Assembly: GCA_023145395.1 (NCBI GenBank)
Contig: JAGLDW010000972.1
Coordinates: forward strand, 1 to 8,696
Direction: 5' to 3'
Length of the DNA stretch: 8,696 nt
DNA from: Lentisphaeria bacterium
GTDB taxonomy: Bacteria; Verrucomicrobiota; Lentisphaeria; Oligosphaerales; Lenti-02
The notes under the pieces are model-generated. The model saw only the letters and a program-made list of their open reading frames with translations, ran no database searches and was not told the DNA's origin. The translations under genes were made by a program, and so were the position numbers. This document shows, one piece after another, positions 1 through 5,838 of this stretch; position 1 is the stretch's first letter; each line of letters starts with the position of its first letter.

Positions 1-771
1 GTGCTGCTCCATTCCTTCGAAGACGAGCAACTCTTCAACTGCCCTTTTATCTATGCGAACTTCGCGGACCGCTCCGACTGGACCTTCACGGACACCGAAC
101 GGCGCAATCTCAAAGGCTATCTCGAACGAGGTGGCTTCCTGTACATCGACGCGGGTGTCAACGCGGCGTTTCTCCGTGAGCATCCGGAGCTTGGCCAGCA
201 TCACAGCTTTGGAGAATGGGACGCCAGTCCAAAACTCAAGGAGGCCTTCAAGCCCGTCGTTCCGGACGCCGTCTTCCAGCCGCTCAAGAGGTCGCATCCC
301 GTCTTCCGCACCTTCCACGAGGGATTGCCCGACGCGTCCGCACTGCCGGACACCGTGCGTGAGTTCGTGGTCAACGAGAAGTGGCCCGACGGGACGTACT
401 CCATGGTGGCGCTCCGGATCAAAGGGCGGATCGCGGTGCTTGTCACACCCATCATTGCGATGGGCTGGGGACGCAACAGCCTGGGTGGCTGGAGCACCAC
501 GATCCGATTCCGCGTGCGCGAGGGCACAGACGGACTCGACGACTATCTGAAGACCGCCGCCTACAGTGGCGCGCGCTTCGAGGTCACTCGGGAAGATCGG
601 GGAAAGGACATTGTCTACTGCCAGAAGAAGGCGTTGCCTGCCTGGGCGAACGAACCCGGCGGCACCTGGCGTGTCTTCCGCTACTATGGTAGTCGGGACA
701 TTAGCGACTTCGCGCATGTCTTCTACACGCGCTTGGGAACCAATATCCTCGTCTACGCCCTAACCCACTGA
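1..771 (+). CDS. DUF4159 domain-containing protein (probably 5'-partial)
   Basis: The 256 residues read from base 1 fit the DUF4159 family, whose biochemical role is not established. Seen in the sequence: a PFIYAN strand (residues 15-20), an F-T-D-T-E-x-x-x-L-x-x-YL segment leading to ERGGFLYID (42-50), which is the most typical DUF4159 signature, then an SHPVF motif (98-102), a hydrophobic strand around RIAVLVTPII, and a C-terminal NILVYAL segment matching the family's closing helix. In known genomes such proteins often sit near MoxR ATPase, DUF58 and VWA-domain genes; none of these is visible here. A GTG occupies bases 1-3, but this is simply the first base of the window, no ribosome-binding site can be checked, and family members usually have more sequence in front, so the true start is probably upstream. 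The stop is TGA at 769-771. An 87-base gap with no convincing terminator separates it from the exporter gene downstream. Family assignment is fairly confident; function is unknown. Confidence 0.72.
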   Translation: MLLHSFEDEQLFNCPFIYANFADRSDWTFTDTERRNLKGYLERGGFLYIDAGVNAAFLREHPELGQHHSFGEWDASPKLKEAFKPVVPDAVFQPLKRSHPVFRTFHEGLPDASALPDTVREFVVNEKWPDGTYSMVALRIKGRIAVLVTPIIAMGWGRNSLGGWSTTIRFRVREGTDGLDDYLKTAAYSGARFEVTREDRGKDIVYCQKKALPAWANEPGGTWRVFRYYGSRDISDFAHVFYTRLGTNILVYALTH

Positions 772-858
772 ACGCACTGCCGAAAACTCGACTCCTCGAG
801 CCCAGCAAGCAGCACGGGCCGCTGGACGAACCCTCCATACACACGAAACAACGAGATT

Positions 859-1647
859 GTGGAAATACAGACCATCGCGCTGGTGCTTGTCATTCTAGCC
901 GGCGCCACACTGATCCGGAGCCTCACTGGTTTTGGCAATGCGCTGCTCGCCATGCCCCTCCTGGCTCTGGTGACTCCCATGCGCGTCGCCATCCCTCTCG
1001 TGGCCATCACCGCTGCCTTCATGGGGTTGGTCATGCTAGCTCAAAACCGCCACGACATCTGTCTGCGCAGCACGTGGCGGCTTCTGCTCGCCTCGCTCGT
1101 GGGTACACCGCTTGGAGTGTGGTTTCTGAAGGGCGTTCACGAACAAACGATCCAGTTCGTGCTCGCCATTTTGATACTGGGCTTCTCGATTCACAGTCTT
1201 GTTCATCCAAAACCGCACCGATTGAAGACCGACCGAGGTGCCTTCGTCGCTGGATTCGTCGCTGGAATACTCGGCGTGGCCTACAACACGAATGGCCCCC
1301 CCATCGTCATGTACGGGACCATGCGGGGCTGGAGTCCGGAGCGGTTCAAGGGGACCCTGCAGGCGTTCTTCGTCGTCTCCGGCATCTTTATTCTATGCGG
1401 GCATGCTGCCGCGGGACTGTGGACGCGCGAAGTGTGGTTGCTGTCCCTGCTGTCGCTGCCCGTGCTTACTGCCGCCTTGTGGCTAGGCACACTTCTGGCG
1501 AAGCGCATCCCCAAAGAGCGTTTCCGCCACCTTGTGCATGCTGTGCTCATCGGCGCGGCACTGACCCTGGCCGCCAAGTCTCTCCATCCGGGCACAGCGC
1601 CGCCCAAAAGCATGCCACTGACAACACAACAACCACACTTGGACTGA
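859..1647 (+). CDS. TauE/SafE family membrane exporter (probable anion/sulfite permease)
   Basis: A 262-residue, strongly hydrophobic polytopic inner-membrane protein. It carries the two related half-motifs of the TauE/SafE family: an S-L-T-G-F-G-N segment after the first membrane helix (residues 21-27) and the second-half counterpart G-x-x-A-G-x-L-G...N-T-N-G-P-P-I-V-M-Y-G (132-153). This internal pseudo-symmetry and the length of about 250 residues are typical. Known members move sulfite, sulfoacetate, organosulfonates or other small anions outward, but substrates cannot be read from sequence. The start used is GTG at 859; it is the first possible start after the upstream stop, and the next in-frame methionines would remove the first membrane helix. 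The Shine-Dalgarno match is weak (ACGAG at 851-855). The last 20 or so residues are polar and Pro/Thr/Gln-rich, probably a short soluble tail. A hairpin with T-tract follows at 1676-1709. No sulfur-metabolism gene is nearby, so a sulfite role is only a family label. Confidence 0.85.
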   Translation: MEIQTIALVLVILAGATLIRSLTGFGNALLAMPLLALVTPMRVAIPLVAITAAFMGLVMLAQNRHDICLRSTWRLLLASLVGTPLGVWFLKGVHEQTIQFVLAILILGFSIHSLVHPKPHRLKTDRGAFVAGFVAGILGVAYNTNGPPIVMYGTMRGWSPERFKGTLQAFFVVSGIFILCGHAAAGLWTREVWLLSLLSLPVLTAALWLGTLLAKRIPKERFRHLVHAVLIGAALTLAAKSLHPGTAPPKSMPLTTQQPHLD

Positions 1648-1665
1648 AAACCACACCACCAGGGA

Positions 1666-1693
1666 TTGCGGAATGGGTGGCAAAGACTATATT
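1666..1693 (+). promoter_or_regulatory. Possible sigma-70 promoter for tRNA-Lys (and rpmB)
   Basis: TTGCGG (1666-1671) resembles a -35 box and TATATT (1688-1693) a -10 box, with a 16-base spacer. Transcription would start near 1700, giving a leader of about 40 bases before the mature tRNA 5' end at 1740. The -10 box lies in the loop and 3' stem of the hairpin assigned to the upstream gene's terminator. This is based only on similarity to the consensus, so confidence is low. Confidence 0.3.
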
Positions 1694-1709
1694 TGCCGTC
1701 TTGTTTTTT
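1676..1709 (+). terminator. Candidate rho-independent terminator after the TauE/SafE gene
   Basis: GGCAAA (1679-1684) pairs with TTTGCC (1692-1697) around a 7-base loop. The stem can be extended by two G-U pairs and one G-C pair (1676-1678 with 1698-1700). A T-rich stretch follows, with six T at 1704-1709. It lies 29 bases after the TauE/SafE stop codon, the expected place for that gene's terminator. The core stem is short, so it may be leaky. Confidence 0.5.
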
Positions 1710-1739
1710 AGCGGTTTGCAGTTTGCCAGAATTTATTCT

Positions 1740-1815
1740 GGGTTGGTAGCTCAGTCGGTAGAGCAACGGCCTTTTAAGCCGTGGGTCCCGGGTTCGAGCC
1801 CCGGCCAACCCACCA
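1740..1815 (+). tRNA. tRNA-Lys (anticodon TTT/UUU)
   Basis: A complete cloverleaf can be folded by eye. The acceptor stem GGGTTGG (1740-1746) pairs with CCAACCC (1805-1811). The D stem is GCTC/GAGC (1749-1752 with 1761-1764) around AGTCGGTA. The anticodon stem ACGGC/GCCGT (1766-1770 with 1778-1782) holds the loop CTTTTAA, with anticodon TTT at 1773-1775. The variable loop is GGGTC. The T stem CCGGG/CCCGG (1788-1792 with 1800-1804) holds loop TTCGAGC. All stems are fully Watson-Crick paired. The discriminator base is A (1812) and the CCA tail is encoded (1813-1815). The UUU anticodon reads AAA and, by wobble, AAG lysine codons. rpmB begins 114 bases downstream with no T-tract terminator between, so the two may share a transcript. 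Confidence 0.97.
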
Positions 1816-1834
1816 TAATCTACAAGGAACAGGG

Positions 1835-1910
1835 CCGGGCCCGATAGACGGGTTCGGACAACGCGGCGCGCATGTGGCAGCGACGCGCTTAACGCCCGGA
1901 CAAAAGGGCG
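1835..1910 (+). promoter_or_regulatory. Three consecutive potential hairpins in the tRNA-Lys/rpmB spacer
   Basis: Three inverted repeats lie in tandem in the 114-base spacer. Bases 1835-1843 pair with 1849-1857 (nine pairs including two G-U, loop ATAGA). GCGCG (1866-1870) pairs with CGCGC (1884-1888). CGCCC (1893-1897) pairs with GGGCG (1906-1910). The last ends about nine bases before the purine-rich ribosome-binding region of rpmB. No T-tract follows any of them, so they do not look like terminators. They may be a leader structure controlling rpmB translation, a processing site for a tRNA-mRNA transcript, or chance in GC-rich DNA. Confidence 0.35.
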
Positions 1911-1929
1911 AGCGACACGAGGTGAGGCG

Positions 1930-2157
1930 ATGAGTAAACAATGCGACGTGTGTGGCAAGAAGAAGCGTGTGGGTGGAAGCATCACTCGCCGCGGCCTTGC
2001 CAAGAAAGCGGGCGGCATCGGCACCCACGTGGTGAAAAACGTCAAACGCACTTTCTCTCCGAACCTCCAGAAGATCCGGGTTCGGATCAATGGCGGAGTT
2101 CGCACGATGAAGGTCTGCACGGCCTGCATTCGTTCGAAGAAAATTGCCAAGGCTTGA
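1930..2157 (+). CDS. rpmB: 50S ribosomal protein L28 (bL28)
   Basis: A 75-residue basic protein with the bL28 pattern: an N-terminal C-D-V-C-G-K-K (C5, C8), a central segment with N-V-K-R-T-F-S-P-N-L-Q-K-I-R-V (37-51), and a C-terminal V-R-T-M-K-V-C-T-A-C-I-R-S-K (57-70; C63, C66). The two CxxC pairs mark the four-cysteine, zinc-ribbon form of L28, as opposed to the cysteine-free paralogue some bacteria use under zinc limitation. L28 binds 23S rRNA in the large subunit and is needed for normal 70S assembly. ATG at 1930 follows a purine-rich GAGGTGAG stretch (1919-1926), and the length is normal for the family. tRNA-Lys lies upstream and a strong terminator (2202-2234) downstream. rpmG, a frequent partner of rpmB elsewhere, is not next to it. 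Confidence 0.96.
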   Translation: MSKQCDVCGKKKRVGGSITRRGLAKKAGGIGTHVVKNVKRTFSPNLQKIRVRINGGVRTMKVCTACIRSKKIAKA

Positions 2158-2201
2158 CGCAGTACACTGGGTCACGGCCGATGATCCAAAGAGATCAGAC
2201 G

Positions 2202-2234
2202 ACGGACACAACTGCGCAGTTGTGTCCGTTTTTT
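2202..2234 (+). terminator. Strong rho-independent terminator: perfect 28-base palindrome plus T-tract
   Basis: Bases 2202-2215 are the exact reverse complement of 2216-2229, with centre between 2215 and 2216. In RNA this gives a stem of about 12 pairs closed by a GCGC tetraloop. Six T follow (2229-2234). It lies 44 bases after the rpmB stop and ends 22 bases before the rpe start codon, so it terminates the tRNA-Lys/rpmB unit and may limit read-through into rpe. Confidence 0.9.
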
Positions 2235-2245
2235 GTACGCGCAAG

Positions 2246-2259
2246 ACAGGGGAAATATG
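2246..2259 (+). promoter_or_regulatory. Ribosome-binding site and start codon of rpe
   Basis: A purine run, AGACAGGGGAAAT, ends directly before ATG at 2257-2259. A TTG in the same frame at 2233 would give eight more residues, but it overlaps the terminator T-tract and has no Shine-Dalgarno sequence. ATG at 2257 is therefore the better start; ATG at 2260 is a close alternative. Confidence 0.7.
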
Positions 2260-2943
2260 ATGCAACGGCGTCCGCTGACCGCTCTTCCCGCTGACAAGGT
2301 GCTCGTCGCCCCCTCGATTCTAGCTGCCGATTTCGGTCGGCTTGCGGAGGAGATTTCCGGGGTTGAGGCTGCGGGCGCCGAGCTGCTTCACATCGATGTG
2401 ATGGACGGACATTTCGTCCCAAATCTCTCGATCGGCCCTCCCGTGGTCCAGTCGATTCGCACCGTCAGCGCACTTCCTTTTGACGTGCACCTGATGCTTG
2501 CCGATCCAGGGCGCTATGCGGAGGCCTTCATCGCGGCTGGCGCGGACCACATCACAATCCATGTGGAGAGCGAAGGAGACCTCGCGGCGATCCTTGAGCA
2601 GATCCGGAGCAGTGGTTGCTCCTCGGGAATCACACTACGCCCCGGCACACCGGCATCGGCGCTGGATCCCTATTTGAATCTGGTGGATATGGTCCTGGTG
2701 ATGACCGTCGAACCGGGTTTTGGCGGGCAATCGTTCATGGCGGACCAAATCCCGAAGATCCGGCATATCGCCCGTGCACTCGAAGAATTGGACCACCCCG
2801 TGCACCTTGAGGTGGATGGTGGGTTGGACGCGCAGACGGCGCCTCTGGTGGTCGAGGCGGGCGCCAATGTCCTAGTAGCTGGCAGCAGCGTGTTCCGCAA
2901 TCCCGCCGGCATCTCTGAAGCCGTGCGGAGGCTGCGATCGTAG
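2257..2943 (+). CDS. rpe: Ribulose-phosphate 3-epimerase
   Basis: This cytoplasmic TIM-barrel enzyme interconverts D-ribulose 5-phosphate and D-xylulose 5-phosphate in the pentose phosphate pathway, using a divalent metal and an aspartate acid/base pair. All family signatures are visible in the 228-residue product: VAPSILAADF (17-26, active-site S20), LLHIDVMDGHFVPN (43-56, metal ligands H45 and D47), DVHLML (76-81, ligand H78), GITLRPGTP (124-132), MTVEPGFGGQSF (149-160, phosphate-binding and flexible loop) and EVDGG (185-189, catalytic D187). Length is normal for the family. The start is discussed in the ribosome-binding-site entry. The only unusual point is Arg in GITLRPGTP, where Asn is common in relatives (as in ALNPxTP). 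The gene follows the rpmB terminator by 22 bases, leaving little room for its own promoter. No other pentose phosphate gene is adjacent. Confidence 0.96.
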   Translation: MMQRRPLTALPADKVLVAPSILAADFGRLAEEISGVEAAGAELLHIDVMDGHFVPNLSIGPPVVQSIRTVSALPFDVHLMLADPGRYAEAFIAAGADHITIHVESEGDLAAILEQIRSSGCSSGITLRPGTPASALDPYLNLVDMVLVMTVEPGFGGQSFMADQIPKIRHIARALEELDHPVHLEVDGGLDAQTAPLVVEAGANVLVAGSSVFRNPAGISEAVRRLRS

Positions 2944-3047
2944 ACACCTTGGAAGCAGTCGTCCGCACTCTGGAATTTTGCGCGGGCGGATCTAAATTAT
3001 GTGTTCTCATTTTGGCGTCATAGGCCTCGGCAGAAGGTTGGCTTTGC

Positions 3048-5786
3048 ATGATTATCACAGGATTCAATAAATTCTTTGACAGGCACGGGCGTTGGGCGTA
3101 TCTGCTCCTGGGCCTGATCATCAGCTTGTCGTTCGTTTTCTTCGTGACGCCGCGTGGCTGTTCGCCCTCGCAGGACCGCTTGCGCGGAATGAGCCGCACC
3201 ATTGGCTCGATGTACGGAGTCAGCATCCCGCGGGAAGAATTTCTCAGGCGCATGAAGGAAACGGATGTGGCCTTTCTGCTCACGAGGGGTCAATATCTCA
3301 GCCAGCAACGTGGTGGCAAGGAAGAATTGCCCAAGGAGACCTTGCGCCGCATGCGGGTGCTCCATGAAGCGCGCGAGCGGAAACTCGCAGACGTGAGCGA
3401 CGAACAGCTTAAGGAGTACTACCGCAAGCATCCCTTTTTCCAGAAGAAGGGAGCGTTCGACAAAGACAGCTTCAAGAACGTGCTTGAGAACATCGTCCGC
3501 GAACAGCGCATCGCCCGCTCGGACATCGACAGGATCGTCCGGGACATGATCATTGTGCGCCGTTTGGAGGCGGAACTGATGAGCGGGGTGTTCGTCTCCG
3601 AGCAGGAGTTGCGGGACGAGTTCAACCGCACCAACGAGGAGTTCGTCATCGACTACGCGGCGTACAAGGCGGATGTCAAGAAGCACGGAGAGCCCACAGA
3701 CGAAGAGGTGGCGGAGTACTTCAAAGCCCACCAGTCCGAATTGCGTCTCCTCGACCAAAAGCGCGTGCGTGTGGCTATCTTCCCCCCCACGCAGTTCAAC
3801 TCCAAGGTGACACTCACGGAGGCGGATCTGAAGACTGCCTATGAAGGCCAGAAGACGACGACCTACAAGGACAAGACCTTTGAGCAGGTCAAGAAGCGCA
3901 TCGAGGGTGCTGTGCGTCGGCACAAGGCATCCAAACTTGCGGAACAGGCGGGCAAGGACCTGGCGGAGAAACTTGCGGACACCCCGGAGAATGAAGATTC
4001 GGCGGCGCGTGCTGAGCGGTTCTCGAAGCTCTGCGCGGAAGCCGGTGTCACGCCCGTCGACAGCGAGGCCTTCACCAGCGAGAAAAGCGATGGCAAGATT
4101 CCAGGTGTTGGGACATTCCGCAATCTCATGAGCAAGGCCTATGCGATGACCAAGGACAACCCCAGCACGGGCATGGTCTCGGATATGGGAAGGTTCCTTG
4201 TGGCGACCTTGCTTGAGACGATCCCGGGAGAACAACCCAAGGAACTCACAGAGTGGCTCGAAAACAAGATTCGCGAGACCATCCTCGAAACCGAGACCCG
4301 CACGATGTACGCAGAGAAGATTGCCGTCCATGCGGAGGCGCTTGCGGGCAAGGCGACGGCCTGGGAATACGGAAAGGACTTTGATGCCCAGCTAAAAGCC
4401 ATGCCAACGCTCAGCGATGAGCAAAAGGAGCAGAAAAGGGAAGAGTTCGGTTCCACCCTTCAACACTACATCAGTCCCTTTTTCATTCCCGAACAGAAGA
4501 AAGTGAAGTATGTCGCTTTCCGGGCAAGTTCCTACCGAGTGAACCAAGGTGGAAAGATCACCGAGGCGAGTCTCCGCGAATACTATGCGTCGCACGACGA
4601 GCTGTACCAGAAGGAGGAGCTGCGTGGGCGTCAGATCCTGGTACGCATTCCCCCCGGCGCCAATGACAAGGCGAAGATGGCGCGCAAGGCAGTGATCGAG
4701 CAGGCACTGAGAGAAGTCGGTCTCGGCAAGTCCTTCGAAGAGGTGGCAACCAGACTTAGCGAAGATCTCGCGACCCGCTCCAAAGGCGGAGATCTTGGAT
4801 TCCTCAGCAAAGACAGCCGACGCAAGGAAAAGCTGTTCAGTGCGCTGTCCAGCATGGAAGTGGGCGAAGTCAGCGCGATCATTGAGAATCCGGCTTCGTT
4901 CCTCGTTTTGAAATTGGAGGAAAAGCGTGTTGGACGCCCCTTCGCCGAGGTGCAGATGGAGATTCGTGGCAAAGTTCTTGACGAGCGCTGCACCACGGCA
5001 GCCAAGGCGGCGGCGGACAGGTTTGTCTCCAAGCTCTACGAGGCAAGAGAGCAAGCCAGCAAAGCCGGGAACGAAGAAGTTGCCAGCGCCTTGTTCTCCC
5101 GTGTGGTGAAGGAGCTGAGTCTCAAAGAAATCGAGACGGACTTCTTCAGGGAGAGAGGACGAGTGCCTGGTGTCAATGACTACCAGTTCGGCTCCGAGGC
5201 ATTCCAGCTCGATGAAAAACTGCCCCTCTCCGGCATGATCAAAGGAAGTCGCGATTGCTACGCCGCCTGCTGGATTGACACAAAATCCGGCCACCTGCCC
5301 ACGCCCGAGGAGGATCCGACGCTCCTGGGCAAGATCAAGAACCGGGTCAAAATGGAGCGTGCAATCGGTGTGGCGCGTGCGGAGGCCGAAGTTGCCTACA
5401 AGAACATGGCCGCCAAATTGGAGAAGGATGAAGCGGACTTTGTGACTGCCTCCGAAGGCGTGAAGTTCGAGAGATCCGACCCCTTTCCCCGTGAGCGTCC
5501 TCCCTACAAGATTCCAGACATCTATAGGATCATCAAGGCGTTCGACACGGTTAAGTCGGGAGATTTTCTCCCACTTTCGGAAACGGATCAAGGCGCTGTC
5601 CTAATCCACATCGTTTCTCGAGAATTGCCGAAGGACGTCACATTTGCCGAGAAGAAGGCTGAAGTCGAGCGCAGCGTGAACTATCGCAAACGGTACGCTG
5701 CTCTTAACGCCTTCAACAAGCGCTTGCGCGAAGAATCCAACACCCTGCTGGCTGAGGAGTGGGCTGGGATTCTGGACGAGGGGTAG
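3048..5786 (+). CDS. Large PpiD-like SurA/parvulin-type periplasmic chaperone, membrane-anchored
   Basis: A 912-residue protein, clearly longer than E. coli PpiD (about 620). ATG at 3048 follows AGAAGG (3032-3037). A short basic N-terminus and one hydrophobic helix (about 16-34) predict an inner-membrane anchor with the rest in the periplasm. Residues about 39-230 match the SurA_N/PpiD chaperone region, including HPFFQKKGAFDKDSFKNVL (128-146) and P-T-D-E-E-V-A-E-Y-F. One parvulin-like rotamase domain covers about 524-627, with the signature S-K-G-G-D-L-G-F-L (GGDLGF at 580-585). The usual parvulin histidines are absent: Q529 replaces the first (R-H-I-L-V type) and L619 the second (G-Y-H type), so isomerase activity is doubtful and a holdase role more likely. 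Three divergent copies of one C-terminal-type module can be seen, centred near 325-395, 683-750 and 797-860. Lys and Glu are abundant. The likely role is assisting folding of secreted or outer-membrane proteins; clients are unknown. Confidence 0.85.
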   Translation: MIITGFNKFFDRHGRWAYLLLGLIISLSFVFFVTPRGCSPSQDRLRGMSRTIGSMYGVSIPREEFLRRMKETDVAFLLTRGQYLSQQRGGKEELPKETLRRMRVLHEARERKLADVSDEQLKEYYRKHPFFQKKGAFDKDSFKNVLENIVREQRIARSDIDRIVRDMIIVRRLEAELMSGVFVSEQELRDEFNRTNEEFVIDYAAYKADVKKHGEPTDEEVAEYFKAHQSELRLLDQKRVRVAIFPPTQFNSKVTLTEADLKTAYEGQKTTTYKDKTFEQVKKRIEGAVRRHKASKLAEQAGKDLAEKLADTPENEDSAARAERFSKLCAEAGVTPVDSEAFTSEKSDGKIPGVGTFRNLMSKAYAMTKDNPSTGMVSDMGRFLVATLLETIPGEQPKELTEWLENKIRETILETETRTMYAEKIAVHAEALAGKATAWEYGKDFDAQLKAMPTLSDEQKEQKREEFGSTLQHYISPFFIPEQKKVKYVAFRASSYRVNQGGKITEASLREYYASHDELYQKEELRGRQILVRIPPGANDKAKMARKAVIEQALREVGLGKSFEEVATRLSEDLATRSKGGDLGFLSKDSRRKEKLFSALSSMEVGEVSAIIENPASFLVLKLEEKRVGRPFAEVQMEIRGKVLDERCTTAAKAAADRFVSKLYEAREQASKAGNEEVASALFSRVVKELSLKEIETDFFRERGRVPGVNDYQFGSEAFQLDEKLPLSGMIKGSRDCYAACWIDTKSGHLPTPEEDPTLLGKIKNRVKMERAIGVARAEAEVAYKNMAAKLEKDEADFVTASEGVKFERSDPFPRERPPYKIPDIYRIIKAFDTVKSGDFLPLSETDQGAVLIHIVSRELPKDVTFAEKKAEVERSVNYRKRYAALNAFNKRLREESNTLLAEEWAGILDEG

Positions 5787-5821
5787 ATTTCGCACACCCG
5801 GCAAGAGCAAGAAAAAGCAGT

Positions 5822-5838
5822 GGAGGCCAGTGAAGATG
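5822..5838 (+). promoter_or_regulatory. Ribosome-binding site deciding the start of the Gfo/Idh/MocA gene
   Basis: GGAGG at 5822-5826 is a strong Shine-Dalgarno core. It is 9 bases from ATG at 5836 but only 3 bases from the in-frame GTG at 5830, which is too close for efficient initiation. ATG at 5836 is therefore preferred, with the protein starting M-L-K-V-A-V-V-G. Confidence 0.65.

Noticed and set aside
772..858. Small inverted repeats after the DUF4159 gene (CTCGA 787-791 with TCGAG 796-800; CCAGC 802-806 with GCTGG 821-825).
   Set aside because: Stems are only five pairs and no T-tract follows, so neither a terminator nor an operator can be supported.
1281..2150. A 289-codon minus-strand open frame crossing the TauE/SafE 3' end, tRNA-Lys and rpmB.
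   Set aside because: It would run through a complete tRNA gene and a certain ribosomal protein gene, and its translation resembles no family.
2233..2256. TTG at 2233 as an upstream start for rpe.
   Set aside because: It sits within the terminator T-tract, lacks a Shine-Dalgarno sequence, and would add eight residues not typical of the family. ATG 2257 has a good ribosome-binding site.
2944..3047. Possible promoter before the PpiD-like gene (AT-rich TAAATT near 2993-2998) and an inverted repeat TCCGC/GCGGA (2962-2966 with 2986-2990).
   Set aside because: No -35 box at good spacing from the AT-rich hexamer is convincing, and the inverted repeat has a 19-base loop and no T-tract. A promoter is likely somewhere here but cannot be placed.
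3018..5591. Two long minus-strand open frames (about 437 and 399 codons, 3018-4331 and 4392-5591) opposite the PpiD-like gene.
   Set aside because: They lie wholly antisense to a well-supported coding frame, show no recognisable domain, and arise naturally because the sense gene rarely uses codons whose reverse complements are stops.
5830..5835. GTG at 5830 as start of the Gfo/Idh/MocA gene.
   Set aside because: Only three bases separate it from the GGAGG core; ATG at 5836 has normal spacing and places the Rossmann motif at the expected distance from the N-terminus.
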